Notes: generated by a model from the sequence alone, not told the origin. DNA of 64,000 nucleotides from Streptacidiphilus sp. PB12-B1b (GCF_014084125.1 NZ_CP048405.1:496001-560000), one strand, 5' to 3'; positions 25,954 to 34,317 are shown, counted from the first letter of the stretch. Program-made: numbers and translations.

Positions 25954-26277
25954 TCAGTGCAGGGTCCTGCTCATGCCGGTCTGGCGCAGGGCGTACTCCG
26001 GCTGCCCGGACGCCCCCAGCAGGCGCAGCGCGTCCAGGGCCCCCGCCTCGCGCACATGGTCCAGGAGCACCCACACCGCATCGCGGCTCAGATACGTGAC
26101 CGCAGTGAGGTCCACCTCCATCGTGCGGTAACCCTGCGCCCGCAGCTCGTCCATGGTCTCCTGCAACCGGGCCGATGCGTGCTCCTCCACACCGCCGCGC
26201 AGCACAATCCGGGCTGTGTCACCGTGGCGGGACGCCGTGCGCACCGACGGCCCGTGGCGGACCCGGTCCCACCACAT
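25954..26277 (-). CDS. STAS-domain protein (anti-sigma factor antagonist-like)
   Basis: A 107-residue single STAS domain: TARIVLRGGVEEHASARLQETMDEL, then YRTMEVDLTAVTYLSRDAVWVLLDHV, the segment where anti-anti-sigma proteins carry the phosphorylatable Ser; here SRD occupies that place. These proteins bind serine-kinase anti-sigma factors and so control alternative sigma factors. The ATG overlaps the stop of the upstream STAS gene, so the pair is co-translated. Confidence 0.8.
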   Translation of the reverse strand: MWWDRVRHGPSVRTASRHGDTARIVLRGGVEEHASARLQETMDELRAQGYRTMEVDLTAVTYLSRDAVWVLLDHVREAGALDALRLLGASGQPEYALRQTGMSRTLH

Positions 26278-26747
26278 CAGGCACCCGCTCCCTGGTCCGG
26301 GCAGCGCGGCTCAGCCATCACCGCCGTTTCTTCCCGGAGGAGCGAGCCCCGGCCGGTGCTCCAGGCCGCGCCGGGGCTTGCCGGGGCGGGGGTCGGCACG
26401 GCGTCCGCGGGCAGGGCGTCGGCAAGGGTCTCGAAAGAGGGGAAGGCACCGTCCAGGCCCCAGATCCCGAAGACCCGCCTTGCCCCGGTACCGACAGCGG
26501 GCAGGACCAGGTGCACCGCACCGCGTTGCCCGAGCATGGCGCGCCGCAGTCCGAGCAGCAGACTTGCTCCGGAGGAGTCGCAGAACGTCAGCGCTCGCAG
26601 ATCCACCACCATCCGGCGGCAGCCGTCGTCGACCGGGGCGTGCAGCGCCTGCCGGACCTCTGCGGTCGACTCCACATCCAGTTCGCCGCTGACGCGCACC
26701 CACTGCCAGCCCTGCACCGCGCCGGAACCGACCTGTGCTCGGGACAC
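26277..26747 (-). CDS. STAS-domain protein (second of pair)
   Basis: A 156-residue protein with an N-terminal STAS domain: WVRVSGELDVESTAEVRQAL and RMVVDLRALTFCDSSGASLLLGLRRAM. DSSG carries the classic phosphorylated serine of SpoIIAA/RsbV. The C-terminal 50 residues are Ala/Pro-rich without clear fold. Start GTG 26747 with GGAAGGGAG upstream; longer readings look non-coding. The exact palindrome at 26879 lies about 130 bp upstream, shared with the divergent APC permease gene. Confidence 0.8.
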   Translation of the reverse strand: MSRAQVGSGAVQGWQWVRVSGELDVESTAEVRQALHAPVDDGCRRMVVDLRALTFCDSSGASLLLGLRRAMLGQRGAVHLVLPAVGTGARRVFGIWGLDGAFPSFETLADALPADAVPTPAPASPGAAWSTGRGSLLREETAVMAEPRCPDQGAGA

Positions 26748-26878
26748 ACCGCTCCCTTCCAGCGTCCAACGCGGACATATCGGCGACCTGCCCCGCGCTG
26801 GAGTCGCGACCGCATCGACGCCAGCCGGGCCGAGAGATCGGCAAGGGGGTGGCGCGGATGCGGCCGTACCCAATCACC

Positions 26879-26891
26879 TTGCATTATGCAA
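26879..26891. promoter_or_regulatory. Palindromic operator TTGCATTATGCAA (site 5)
   Basis: Exact copy between the divergent STAS pair and the APC permease. On the plus strand it is followed after four bases by ATCGGGGTG, matching site 2 over that stretch as well. The permease is thus under two controls: this operator and the leader RNA at 26989-27063. Confidence 0.7.
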
Positions 26892-26988
26892 TGGAATCGG
26901 GGTGCGTGCCAGCGCCCGCCGCCTTCCACCGTCACCGGGGTACAGGCGGCGCGTCGAGCGGATGGTGCAGACGCGGCGTCAAGGAACG

Positions 26989-27063
26989 GATAAGGTCCCA
27001 GCCTGGTGTGCCGGGAAGTCTGGTCGGCGATACAGGCAGTCATGCCCGCAGCGGACCAGGAAG
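26989..27063 (+). promoter_or_regulatory. Structured leader RNA candidate, copy B (before APC permease)
   Basis: Carries the same 27-base block (27003-27029) as the antiporter leader, with GATAA 14 bases before it. It is followed by a short hairpin (GGCA-GTCA-TGCC, 27035-27046) in place of the long one in copy A, then the conserved CAGCGGAC next to the Shine-Dalgarno CAGGAAGG. Sequence outside the conserved blocks differs freely, arguing against a recent simple duplication. Confidence 0.65.
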
Positions 27064-27073
27064 GCCCACGCCC

Positions 27074-28507
27074 ATGAGTCCCGACCACCAGCATCCCGCA
27101 GTCCCTGGCGGTACCCGTGGCTGGCTGCACACCCGGCCGGTGCTGCTGGTCGCGTTCGCGTTCGCCGTGATGGCCGACCCGGTGTCCTCGGTCGCCTACG
27201 CCATCGAGGCCGCCCTGCGGGCCCTGCATGGGGACCTGGACCTGCTGCTGCCCACCATGGGCCTGGTCGTCGCCCTGATCGGGCTGGTCATCGTCAACTA
27301 CCACCAGCTGGTCGCCCGCTACCCGGGCGGCGGCGGGGCCGCGGCGGCCGCCGGCGAGGCGTTCGGGGAAGCCTGGGCGTTCGTGCCGATCGGCGCACTG
27401 ATCGTCGACTTCGTCCTGACCATCGCCATCAGCTCGGCCGCCGGAGCCTCCGCGATCATCGCCTACCTGCCCGCCGCCGCACCCTGGCGCATCCCCCTGG
27501 CCCTGGCTCTGACCGCCGCCGTGGCCGGGCTGACCTGGTTCGGACACCTGGGACGCGCGGTGTTCGCGGCCATGACCCTGGCCTTCATCGCCGTCACCAC
27601 CCTGGTCCTGATCGACGGCCTAAACGCCCCCGTCCACCCCAGCGGCACCACCACCCACACCCCCGGACACTGGGCGCCGCTTGCCGTCGCCCTGGCCTTC
27701 CCCGTCGCCATGGCCCTGGCCACCGGCGTCGAAGCCCCCTCCTCCGCCATCGCCCAACTGGGACAGCTCGACGACAAGGGCCGCCGCCGCTTCGGCCGCA
27801 CCACCCTGTGGCTCACCCTGGTGATCGTCGGCACCATCACTCTGGGAATGACCGCCGAAGCCGTCCATCTGCGCATCGGCATCCCCGCCCCCGACAGCAC
27901 CCAGATCGCCGACCTCGCCCAACGCGCCGCCCCCAAAGCCCTCTACGCAATCTTCCAACTCGCCACCGCACTGCTGCTGCTGTCCGCCGCGTCCTCCTCC
28001 TTCCAAGCCGGACCCGGCCTACTCAAAGCCCTCGCCCGCCACCACGACCAAGACGGAGACACCGGCATCCTGCCCACCCCCTGGGGCACCACCAACCGCC
28101 ACCACACCCCCTACTGGGGCGTCCTGGCCTTCCTCCTCGCCTCCGCCGCGGTCATCACCGCCGCCGGCGGCCAGGACCAACGCCTGGTCCTGTTCTACGC
28201 CGTCTCCGTCTTCATGGCCTTCCTGGCCGGCCTGCTCGCCATGGCCCGCTTCGCCGCCCGCGAACACCACCACGGGCACCTGGCCCTGAACGCCGTCGGT
28301 GCACTCGCCGTCGCCTTCACCCTCGCCGTCAACCTCGCCCGCGGCGAACCCCTCGCCTCCCTGGCCGCCGCCCTGTTCATCGCCGCGATCCTGCACCGGC
28401 TCTGGATCAGAGCAGGCCGCCCCCGCGGCATCCGCAACGCCGCCGCCAACGCCGAAGCCACCCCCGGCCAAGCCCAGTCCACGGACGCGGCCCACCGGCC
28501 CACCTGA
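27074..28507 (+). CDS. APC-superfamily permease (amino acid or K+ transporter)
   Basis: A 477-residue membrane protein with about 12 helices. The N-terminal APC signature is clear: FAVMADPVSSVAYAIEAAL, GGGAAAAAGEAFGEAWAF and DFVLTIAISSAAGASAI. It has no large cytoplasmic domain. Relatives move amino acids or potassium. The shared leader RNA with an Na+/H+ antiporter and the convergent KdpD-like DUF4118 gene favour a cation role, but that is inference. Start ATG 27074 with AGGAAGG upstream. A bidirectional hairpin follows at 28592. Confidence 0.85.
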   Translation: MSPDHQHPAVPGGTRGWLHTRPVLLVAFAFAVMADPVSSVAYAIEAALRALHGDLDLLLPTMGLVVALIGLVIVNYHQLVARYPGGGGAAAAAGEAFGEAWAFVPIGALIVDFVLTIAISSAAGASAIIAYLPAAAPWRIPLALALTAAVAGLTWFGHLGRAVFAAMTLAFIAVTTLVLIDGLNAPVHPSGTTTHTPGHWAPLAVALAFPVAMALATGVEAPSSAIAQLGQLDDKGRRRFGRTTLWLTLVIVGTITLGMTAEAVHLRIGIPAPDSTQIADLAQRAAPKALYAIFQLATALLLLSAASSSFQAGPGLLKALARHHDQDGDTGILPTPWGTTNRHHTPYWGVLAFLLASAAVITAAGGQDQRLVLFYAVSVFMAFLAGLLAMARFAAREHHHGHLALNAVGALAVAFTLAVNLARGEPLASLAAALFIAAILHRLWIRAGRPRGIRNAAANAEATPGQAQSTDAAHRPT

Positions 28508-28591
28508 CCGCGTCCTCACACCCGCGACAGTGAACCCCCGGGCACCGCTACTAGGTCGGCCGCGACCACCGCTCTTCGCGGAGGTCCCCCG

Positions 28592-28636
28592 AGAGCAACC
28601 ACCATGCCGCTGAATGGCACCCCCGGAGGTTGCTCT
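28592..28636. terminator. Bidirectional stem-loop terminator
   Basis: Arms AGAGCAACC (28592-28600) and GGTTGCTCT (28628-28636) with an inner TGCC/GGCA stem, placed between the convergent permease and DUF4118 genes. Confidence 0.65.
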
Positions 28637-28657
28637 AGCACGCCAGCCCGCTGGCGC

Positions 28658-29407
28658 TCAGGCCGCCTGCACCGGCCGCATTGCCGAGTCCAGAGCCGAA
28701 CTCGCCTGCTCTGCCAGGGTGACCGCCACCAGCCGGGCCTGGGCGGAGGGCATCGTGCCCGGCGTGGAGTCGAGCATGAACCGGCCGACGTATCCGCTGC
28801 TGCCGAACACGCGCAGCTCCATCTCGTCGGGAAGTCCGAGCCGGTCCGCATCCCAGCGCTTGCGCCCCACCATCACCGAACCGTCGTGCTCCAGACGCGG
28901 CGGGTTCCCCATGAGCGTGCCGTACTCGAAGCGACAACCATGCAGCTCCAGCAGGTCGACCAGCTCAGCCCGCACATGCTCGGCCACGGCATGCGCCGAC
29001 GCACCGGAGTGCGCGAGCGCGGCGGTGTCGTGGATCCGACCCAGATACCCGGCATCGGTGACCGCGATCACCTGGAACCGGCGCGCACGAGCCGCCAACT
29101 GGGAAACCGCCAGCCCGACAAGCAGCAACAACACGGCCGTGGTGACGTCAGAGGAATCGCTGATCGTCAGCCGCTCATAGGGGAGAGTGAAGAAGAAGTC
29201 GAACCACACCGCCGCGCTCAGCGCAGCGAGCGCCCCGGCCAGCCGGTGCCCCAAAGCAGCCACTGCGACCACCACCACGACCAACAGCAGCGCCACGTTC
29301 GTGTTGGCCAGATGGCCGCGCCACGGCAACAGCACCACCGCGAGCAGCAGCGGCGCCAACACCGCCACCAGCAAGGAGACCGGACCACGAGAGACGTACT
29401 GGCGCAT
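28658..29407 (-). CDS. DUF4118 membrane protein, KdpD-like sensor fragment
   Basis: A 249-residue protein. Four N-terminal helices match DUF4118, the membrane part of KdpD-type sensors (LPWRGHLANTNVALLLVVVVV, then ALSAAVWFDFFFTLPYERLTI). The C-terminal 130 residues are a soluble, GAF-like domain without histidine kinase motifs. KdpD senses K+ limitation; this protein may sense ions or be a partner for another kinase. Start ATG 29407 has GGAGG six bases upstream; a GTG one codon earlier is possible. Confidence 0.82.
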   Translation of the reverse strand: MRQYVSRGPVSLLVAVLAPLLLAVVLLPWRGHLANTNVALLLVVVVVAVAALGHRLAGALAALSAAVWFDFFFTLPYERLTISDSSDVTTAVLLLLVGLAVSQLAARARRFQVIAVTDAGYLGRIHDTAALAHSGASAHAVAEHVRAELVDLLELHGCRFEYGTLMGNPPRLEHDGSVMVGRKRWDADRLGLPDEMELRVFGSSGYVGRFMLDSTPGTMPSAQARLVAVTLAEQASSALDSAMRPVQAA

Positions 29408-29862
29408 CACGCACCTCCTAGCGTCCAGGTATAGACAGGACGGTCACCGCCCACAAGCGGCAGGACACGTCGTTAACGCAACCCTTGCGGCAGAGGCCGC
29501 GCAGGCATCCACGCCGTCCGCACCGGCCGATCACGCAAAGGAATACACCAGTCCTGGGTCCCCGAGTGTTCGTCGGCTCAGTTGCCGCGGTCAGGCCCCG
29601 TGCCGCTGGGCGTCGATCTTGGCCCTCTCCGATCTGAGCGCCCTGCGGGAACGGAACTGCGCGGCGGTTAGATAGGTTGGGTGGGGCTGCCCGGCAGCCG
29701 ACAGGCGACGCCCGGGAGATCGGCTGGAGCACCCGGATTTCGCCCGTATGAGGATGAGAAGTGATGGGCAATGAGGAGATCCGGGGAGAGTGATTTTTGC
29801 AGCCCAGTGATCATGTCGCCGCATCGTTGCAGTTCAGCGTCTTGGTCGGGGAAGACTCCCGA
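29408..29862. other. Intergenic boundary between ion island and conjugation operon
   Basis: 455 bp holding the promoter of the DUF4118 gene (TATAGACAGGACGG near 29430) and the 3' side of the conjugation operon. Open frames on both strands look non-coding. No att-like repeat or tRNA could be seen. Confidence 0.4.
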
Positions 29863-30750
29863 TCATCGGCGCGGACGAGCCGTGCCGGCCGCCGCGCGCG
29901 CAGGGTGGTTGGCCGGTGCCTCCCAAGCCGCAGAGGCGGACTTGGCGGGGCGCACGGTGGAGCGGGCGCGGGCGACCGTGGCTCGCTGGATGGCGGCGGT
30001 GACGGATGCCTGACGGGCGTCGCGGGGAGTCGGCGTTTTGGGGACCGGGGGCTGGAGCGGCGCGACCGGGGTGAGGCGGATCAGGTGGACGACCTCCGCG
30101 TGGATCATGTGGCGTTCACGCACGACGGGAGCGGGGTCGGCCATCGCCGCCGCAGTCGCGGCCACCAGGTGGACCGGCGTGCTGCTGGTGAAGGTCGCCT
30201 CCGCCCGGGTGCCCCACCCTGGTGGCCCGGCCCACAGGGTCCAGAGCGGATCGCGGTTGCTGCTGCGGGGATCGAGCAGCAGCCCGGCCTCCCTGTCGGG
30301 CGCCAGTAGTTCCACGGTGCCCAGCTCTGCTCCGCCGTCGCGCTGCCAGCCTGCCGCCTTCAGCGTCCTGCCCACCTCCGCGTAGCCGGTCCTCGGCGCG
30401 GTCAGGAAGCGGTCGGAGTCCCACGCCCATTCCTGCGCGAGGGCGTTGGTCAGACCGGCCACGATCTCGGGCGGGAAGTTCTGGTTGAAGACAGCGGTCC
30501 ACGCCGGTGCTGCCAGGGGGCGCTCGTAGGCGGCGATGCGCCACAGGTCGTAGTCGTCGCCGAAGAACCCGATCTGGATGCGGGAGTCCGGCGAGCTGAC
30601 GATGTAGCTGCCCAGGTCGTCCACCTGGTGCGGCCAGCCCAGGCGTTGGACCGGGGCGAAGCCCGCGTCGCCGGCGTAGCTGCTGCCTGCCAGGTAGCGG
30701 GGGCTGACGTGGTACTCGTCCCACTTCGGGTCGGTCCAGTCGGTTGACAT
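29863..30750 (-). CDS. DUF317 domain protein with Ala/Arg-rich tail
   Basis: A 295-residue protein. Two DUF317 repeats are readable (VSPRYLAGSSYAGD...LGWPHQVDDLGSYIVSSPD and DREAGLLLDPR...PLWTLWAGPPGWGTRAEATF); the fold is common on streptomycete plasmids and of unknown function. The last 60 residues are disordered, with SVTAAIQRATVARARS, a variant of the tail shared by many proteins of this operon. Last gene of the operon; 145 bp separates it from the preceding winged-helix gene. Confidence 0.75.
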   Translation of the reverse strand: MSTDWTDPKWDEYHVSPRYLAGSSYAGDAGFAPVQRLGWPHQVDDLGSYIVSSPDSRIQIGFFGDDYDLWRIAAYERPLAAPAWTAVFNQNFPPEIVAGLTNALAQEWAWDSDRFLTAPRTGYAEVGRTLKAAGWQRDGGAELGTVELLAPDREAGLLLDPRSSNRDPLWTLWAGPPGWGTRAEATFTSSTPVHLVAATAAAMADPAPVVRERHMIHAEVVHLIRLTPVAPLQPPVPKTPTPRDARQASVTAAIQRATVARARSTVRPAKSASAAWEAPANHPARAAAGTARPRR

Positions 30751-30894
30751 TTCGGGATCCAAACAGGGGTGACGGGGCGATGAGGGACGGCCGGTGGCGG
30801 TGTGGCCGGGTACGGGGCCAGAGGCCGAACACGGCGTCGGCAGGCAGCCGAACGGACGGCGGGCAAGCGAATCTGGTGCTCGACGACACGTCGG

Positions 30895-31734
30895 TCACCG
30901 GACCCGGGCGGGCGCGGACCGGGCGGTGACAGCCGCCGGCACCCGCGGCTGCGGCTGCGGCGAGTGGCTGAACAGGGCGCTCGGCGCGGCGGCGCTGCGG
31001 CGCAGGGCCGCCGCGGTGCGGATGCCGTCCGAACCCAGCGGGACACCGGTACGGGTGCGGGTGGCCGCAGCGGTGGGAGCCGGGGGCGAGGGGCGCCGCT
31101 GCACGGCGACGGGGTTGCTCCAGTGCTCGACCGCCGCGTAGACCGGGCCGAGCGCCCGCCCGGCGTCGGTCAGGACGTAGGGGGCGCCGTGGCGCGATCC
31201 GGTCCGGGTGACCAGGCCGTCGAGCTGAAGGCGGTTGAGCCGCAGGCGGGTGAAGCCGTTGTCCAGCCCGGCCTGCGCCGCGATGTGGCTGAACCGCATC
31301 GGTCCCGCATTGAGGACCTGGACCACGGCGGTCGAATGACGAAGGTGCAGACGACGCACGGCATCCTCGACGCGCTCGGCCCCGGCCACCTGGCCCAGCG
31401 CCAAGCTGCTCTGCGACCAGTCGGACAGGGCACGGTGGACCGGGCCCAGCGATTCACCGAAGGCGCTGAGCTGGTAGGGAGCGCCGTGGCTGTCGTCGGT
31501 TCGGGCGACGAGCTCGTCAGCGTGCATCTGGGCCAGCCGCTTGCTGACGAGCTGCTCGCTGACGAAGGGGAGCCGGGCGGCGACATCACGCACACGCATG
31601 GGGCCGCCCTGCTGGGCCAGGGTCTGCGCCGACCAGGCGGTCCACTTCGGTGCTATCAGGGACAGTGCGTCCTCGACACGCTGGGCGTCGACCGAGCTGA
31701 TCGGGGAGGCAGCGGGCTGTATGGGGGTGGACAT
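30895..31734 (-). CDS. Tandem winged-helix (HxlR/MarR-like) DNA-binding protein with tail
   Basis: A 279-residue protein. Two consecutive winged-helix domains have similar sequence: residues about 20-95 (MRVRDVAARLPFVSEQLVSKRLAQM...GAPYQLSAFGESLGPV) and 100-175 (MRFSHIAAQAGLDNGFTRLRLNRL...GAPYVLTDAGRALGPV), both followed by a helix with W. This internal duplication suggests binding to a single composite site as monomer. The C-terminus carries IRTAAALRRSAAAP and a Pro/Arg-rich end, the shared tail. Start ATG 31734. Confidence 0.75.
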   Translation of the reverse strand: MSTPIQPAASPISSVDAQRVEDALSLIAPKWTAWSAQTLAQQGGPMRVRDVAARLPFVSEQLVSKRLAQMHADELVARTDDSHGAPYQLSAFGESLGPVHRALSDWSQSSLALGQVAGAERVEDAVRRLHLRHSTAVVQVLNAGPMRFSHIAAQAGLDNGFTRLRLNRLQLDGLVTRTGSRHGAPYVLTDAGRALGPVYAAVEHWSNPVAVQRRPSPPAPTAAATRTRTGVPLGSDGIRTAAALRRSAAAPSALFSHSPQPQPRVPAAVTARSAPARVR

Positions 31735-31789
31735 GGGGTGAACTCCGTTGGGGGGATGGTGGTTTCGAGGCGGGTGGCGGGACCGAGGG

Positions 31790-32332
31790 TCAGTAAGTTG
31801 TGCTCTCGGCGCGGAGGCTCCGGAGCACGGCGCCCAGGCGGCGGTTGCTGACGTGAATGCCCCGGTCGCGCAGGCCCCGGCGCAGGGCGTCGCGGTTGAG
31901 TCGGCACAGGTCGGCGGTGACCTCGCGGGCGACGGCCAGCAGGTCCCGATCGCCGGAGTCCGGGGTCGCTCGCCGGGCTGGGGGCCGCTGAGCGGAGGGC
32001 CGGTCCAGTAGGAGCCGGACATCGAGCAGGTCCCAGACCGCCTCGGCCTCGGCCTGCTCCTGGCGTTCGAGGTCGACCACTTCGCTCGCGTGCAGCAGCA
32101 CGAGGTCGTCGAGGGCGTGGTCGCCGGAGCGGCACCGCTGCCAGGCCGCGTCGAGGCTGCGGCGGGCAGCCCGGGTCGCAGCGTCGGTCTGCGCGAGGCC
32201 GCCGAGCCGTCGCAGCACGATGGGCAGGACAGGGTCCTGGGGGCCGCCGCAGGGGTTGCCGCGCTGGAGTTCCTCCAGCGGGCGTCCGTACCGGTGCTCG
32301 ACGAGGCGGCGGGTGTAGGTCGCGGTTGACAT
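31790..32332 (-). CDS. Hypothetical protein of conjugation operon (180 aa)
   Basis: I do not recognise it. It is mostly helical and acidic in the middle (DDLVLLHASEVVDLERQEQAEAEAVW) with a basic C-terminus (NRDALRRGLRDRGIHVSNRRLGAVLRSLR) that looks like a DNA-binding helix-turn-helix. It lacks the shared tail. Start ATG 32332 with AAAGGA upstream. Confidence 0.65.
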   Translation of the reverse strand: MSTATYTRRLVEHRYGRPLEELQRGNPCGGPQDPVLPIVLRRLGGLAQTDAATRAARRSLDAAWQRCRSGDHALDDLVLLHASEVVDLERQEQAEAEAVWDLLDVRLLLDRPSAQRPPARRATPDSGDRDLLAVAREVTADLCRLNRDALRRGLRDRGIHVSNRRLGAVLRSLRAESTTY

Positions 32333-32354
32333 GAGGGAAGTCCTTTCTGAGGAA

Positions 32355-33179
32355 TCAGCGGGATCGGGCAGGTGCGGTGGTCGCGCCGGCGGAAGGTGCG
32401 ACAGCGGGAGCGGCGGCGGCACTGGAGACCGGGGCAGCGTTGCTGCTGCGGTTGAGGGCGGCGGACACACGCGGCGAGGCCGGTCGTGCCTCGCGCAGCG
32501 CGGCCTCACCCTTCTCGGTGAGCGAGAGGAGCTGGCCGGGCCGGTACAGGCTCTCGCTCGGGTCCTAGTCCAGTAGCCCGTCGGCGACCAGGCGTCGGAC
32601 GGTTTCGGGCCAGACCGCCGTCTGCTGGCCCCGTCCGTCGGAGACGTAGATGTAGCCGTAGACCGTGCTCTGGTGGAATCGCAGCCCGCCGGCCTCGACG
32701 GCTTCGAGGGCTCGGAGTTGGCGATCCCCCGCGATGGCCCAGTCGTCGTCCCGGCCCGGGGCCTGCTCCTCTCCCAGGTTTTGGGTCGATGCCTTCGAGG
32801 GCTGGGCGGCGTCTGCTTCGGGCAGGAGGCGGCGGTAGGCGGCGATGGCGCGGTCGAGCTGCTCGTAGGCCGCTCCCCGGCGTGCGACGAGCAGCTCGAT
32901 CTGGGGCCCGGTGGTCCGCAGGATGCCGTCCCAGCCGCGCATGCCGGCGTGGGCGCCTTCGGCAACGGGCGCGAGCAGCTTGATGGCGGATTGGGCGGCG
33001 CGGGTGAGTTCGCCGTGCAGTTCGTCGACATCGCGGGCGGCTTCGGCGACCATCCGGCCGACGAGGTCGAGCGGGTCGCGCAGCGGGTGGTTGTCGCTGA
33101 GCGCCCAGGGGTCCTCGACGCCGAACTCCTCGGCGACCAGGTGGGCGCCGGGCCGCTGCGCCGCGTCGTGGGGGTTCAT
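32355..33179 (-). pseudogene. Helical/winged-helix protein interrupted by in-frame TAG
   Basis: The frame runs 204 codons from ATG 33179 to TAG at 32565-32567 (ending VADGLLD) and continues without a shift for 70 more codons: DPSESLYRPGQLLSLTEKGEAALREARP, a winged-helix end, then PRVSAALNRSS and an Ala/Pro/Arg-rich tail like its neighbours, to TGA at 32355. The TAG therefore looks like a CAG-to-TAG change, real or a sequencing error. The N-terminal 120 residues are long helices. ATG overlaps the preceding gene. Confidence 0.65.
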
Positions 33180-33844
33180 TCGGCTGCCTCCATCCGCGCG
33201 AGCAGCGAACGGACCAGGGTGGGCAGGCTGTTGGGGCCGTCGCTGATCCAGACGTGGTCGGTCGCTTCAGCGAGGACGTATGTGGCGTCTTCGAGGAGGC
33301 CGCTGGAGATCTCCATGCAGGCGTCGGTGATCCGGGAGGCGGCGAGCAGGGACTGGGAGAGCACCGCGACGTAGTCGCCGGGCGGGAGACTGGCGGCCTC
33401 GGCGGCGATGCGGATGGCCGCCAGCTCCGGCGCGCTGAAGTCGAAGTCGAGCTCGTCGCCCTCGTGTGCGACGGCGGGTGCGGCAAGGGCTGTGTCCGGC
33501 GGGTTCGTGGGGATGCCCACGCGGGTGCAGATCTGGTCGACCGAGGTGGTCAGCTCGGCGAGCGACTCGGTGAGCCATCCCAGCGCGGAGGCGTAGGAGG
33601 CCAGGGTGAACAGTCCTGCTGGCGTGGCGGGGAGCGGCTCGTCGGCCACGAACCCTTCGAGCCGCTCGTTCAACTCGCCGACCACCCGGGGGCCTGCGGA
33701 CAGTGCTCCCAGCACGGGGTGCAGGTAGGAGCGGCTGGGGGGCGTCGGGTATTCGGCGGTGAGGATCCCGGAGACGCTCTGCGCGGCGTTGGCCAGGAGG
33801 TCGGCCAGTTCGGTGCGGGGCAGGGGGGCGCGGTTGGCGTTCAT
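33176..33844 (-). CDS. Hypothetical helical protein (222 aa)
   Basis: Not recognised. Mostly alpha-helical with an acidic centre (HEGDELDFDFSAPELAAIRIAAEAASL). No shared tail. It overlaps both neighbours by four bases (ATGA), a sign of tight translational coupling within the operon. Confidence 0.65.
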   Translation of the reverse strand: MNANRAPLPRTELADLLANAAQSVSGILTAEYPTPPSRSYLHPVLGALSAGPRVVGELNERLEGFVADEPLPATPAGLFTLASYASALGWLTESLAELTTSVDQICTRVGIPTNPPDTALAAPAVAHEGDELDFDFSAPELAAIRIAAEAASLPPGDYVAVLSQSLLAASRITDACMEISSGLLEDATYVLAEATDHVWISDGPNSLPTLVRSLLARMEAAE

Positions 33845-34317
33845 CGTTGGGGAGCCTTTCGGGAAGCGGAAGCGGAGGGCTGGGGTGCTGCTGGCGCAGT
33901 GGCGGGGGCGGCTGCCGTCTGGGCGGCAGTGCGGGGGGACCGGGACCGGGCGGCCTGCACGCGCGCCTCGGTGGCGGACTCCGGTTCGGTGTCCGGGTGG
34001 GGGCCGGTGCGCAGGTGGGCCGAGTTGTAGACCGCGTAGTCCTTCCGGCTGCCGGCGGCGACGAGGTAGATCTCGCGCTTGTGGGTCGAGGTGGGCGGGG
34101 CCGGGCGGAACTGGATGACCATGCGGTAGGAGACGGACGGGTCGACGTAGACCTTGTGGAACCCTGCGAGTCGGCCTTTCAGCGGTAGGCAGTCGTCGCT
34201 TCCGTGGACCAGGTTCTGCAGCTCCAACAGTGCCAAGTCACGGATCTTGTCGGGGAGTTCCCGCAGGTCCGCGATGGCGTCCGGGTGGGCGGCGAAGGCG
34301 AAACGGGCGCGGCTCAC
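33841..34317 (-). CDS. RelE/ParE-fold toxin-like protein with shared C-terminal tail
   Basis: 158 residues. Residues 1-105 fit the RelE/ParE fold: FAFAAHPDAIADLRELPDKIRDLALLELQNL, then a strand pair LKGRLAGFHKVYVDP...YRMVIQFRP and REIYLVAAGSRKDYAVY. RelE toxins cut mRNA on ribosomes, but the usual catalytic residues are not clearly placed here. No antitoxin gene pairs with it. The last 45 residues are disordered (ARVQAARSRSPRTA, then Ala/Pro to a basic end), like many operon neighbours. Start GTG 34317 overlaps the upstream stop. Confidence 0.7.
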   Translation of the reverse strand: MSRARFAFAAHPDAIADLRELPDKIRDLALLELQNLVHGSDDCLPLKGRLAGFHKVYVDPSVSYRMVIQFRPAPPTSTHKREIYLVAAGSRKDYAVYNSAHLRTGPHPDTEPESATEARVQAARSRSPRTAAQTAAAPATAPAAPQPSASASRKAPQR

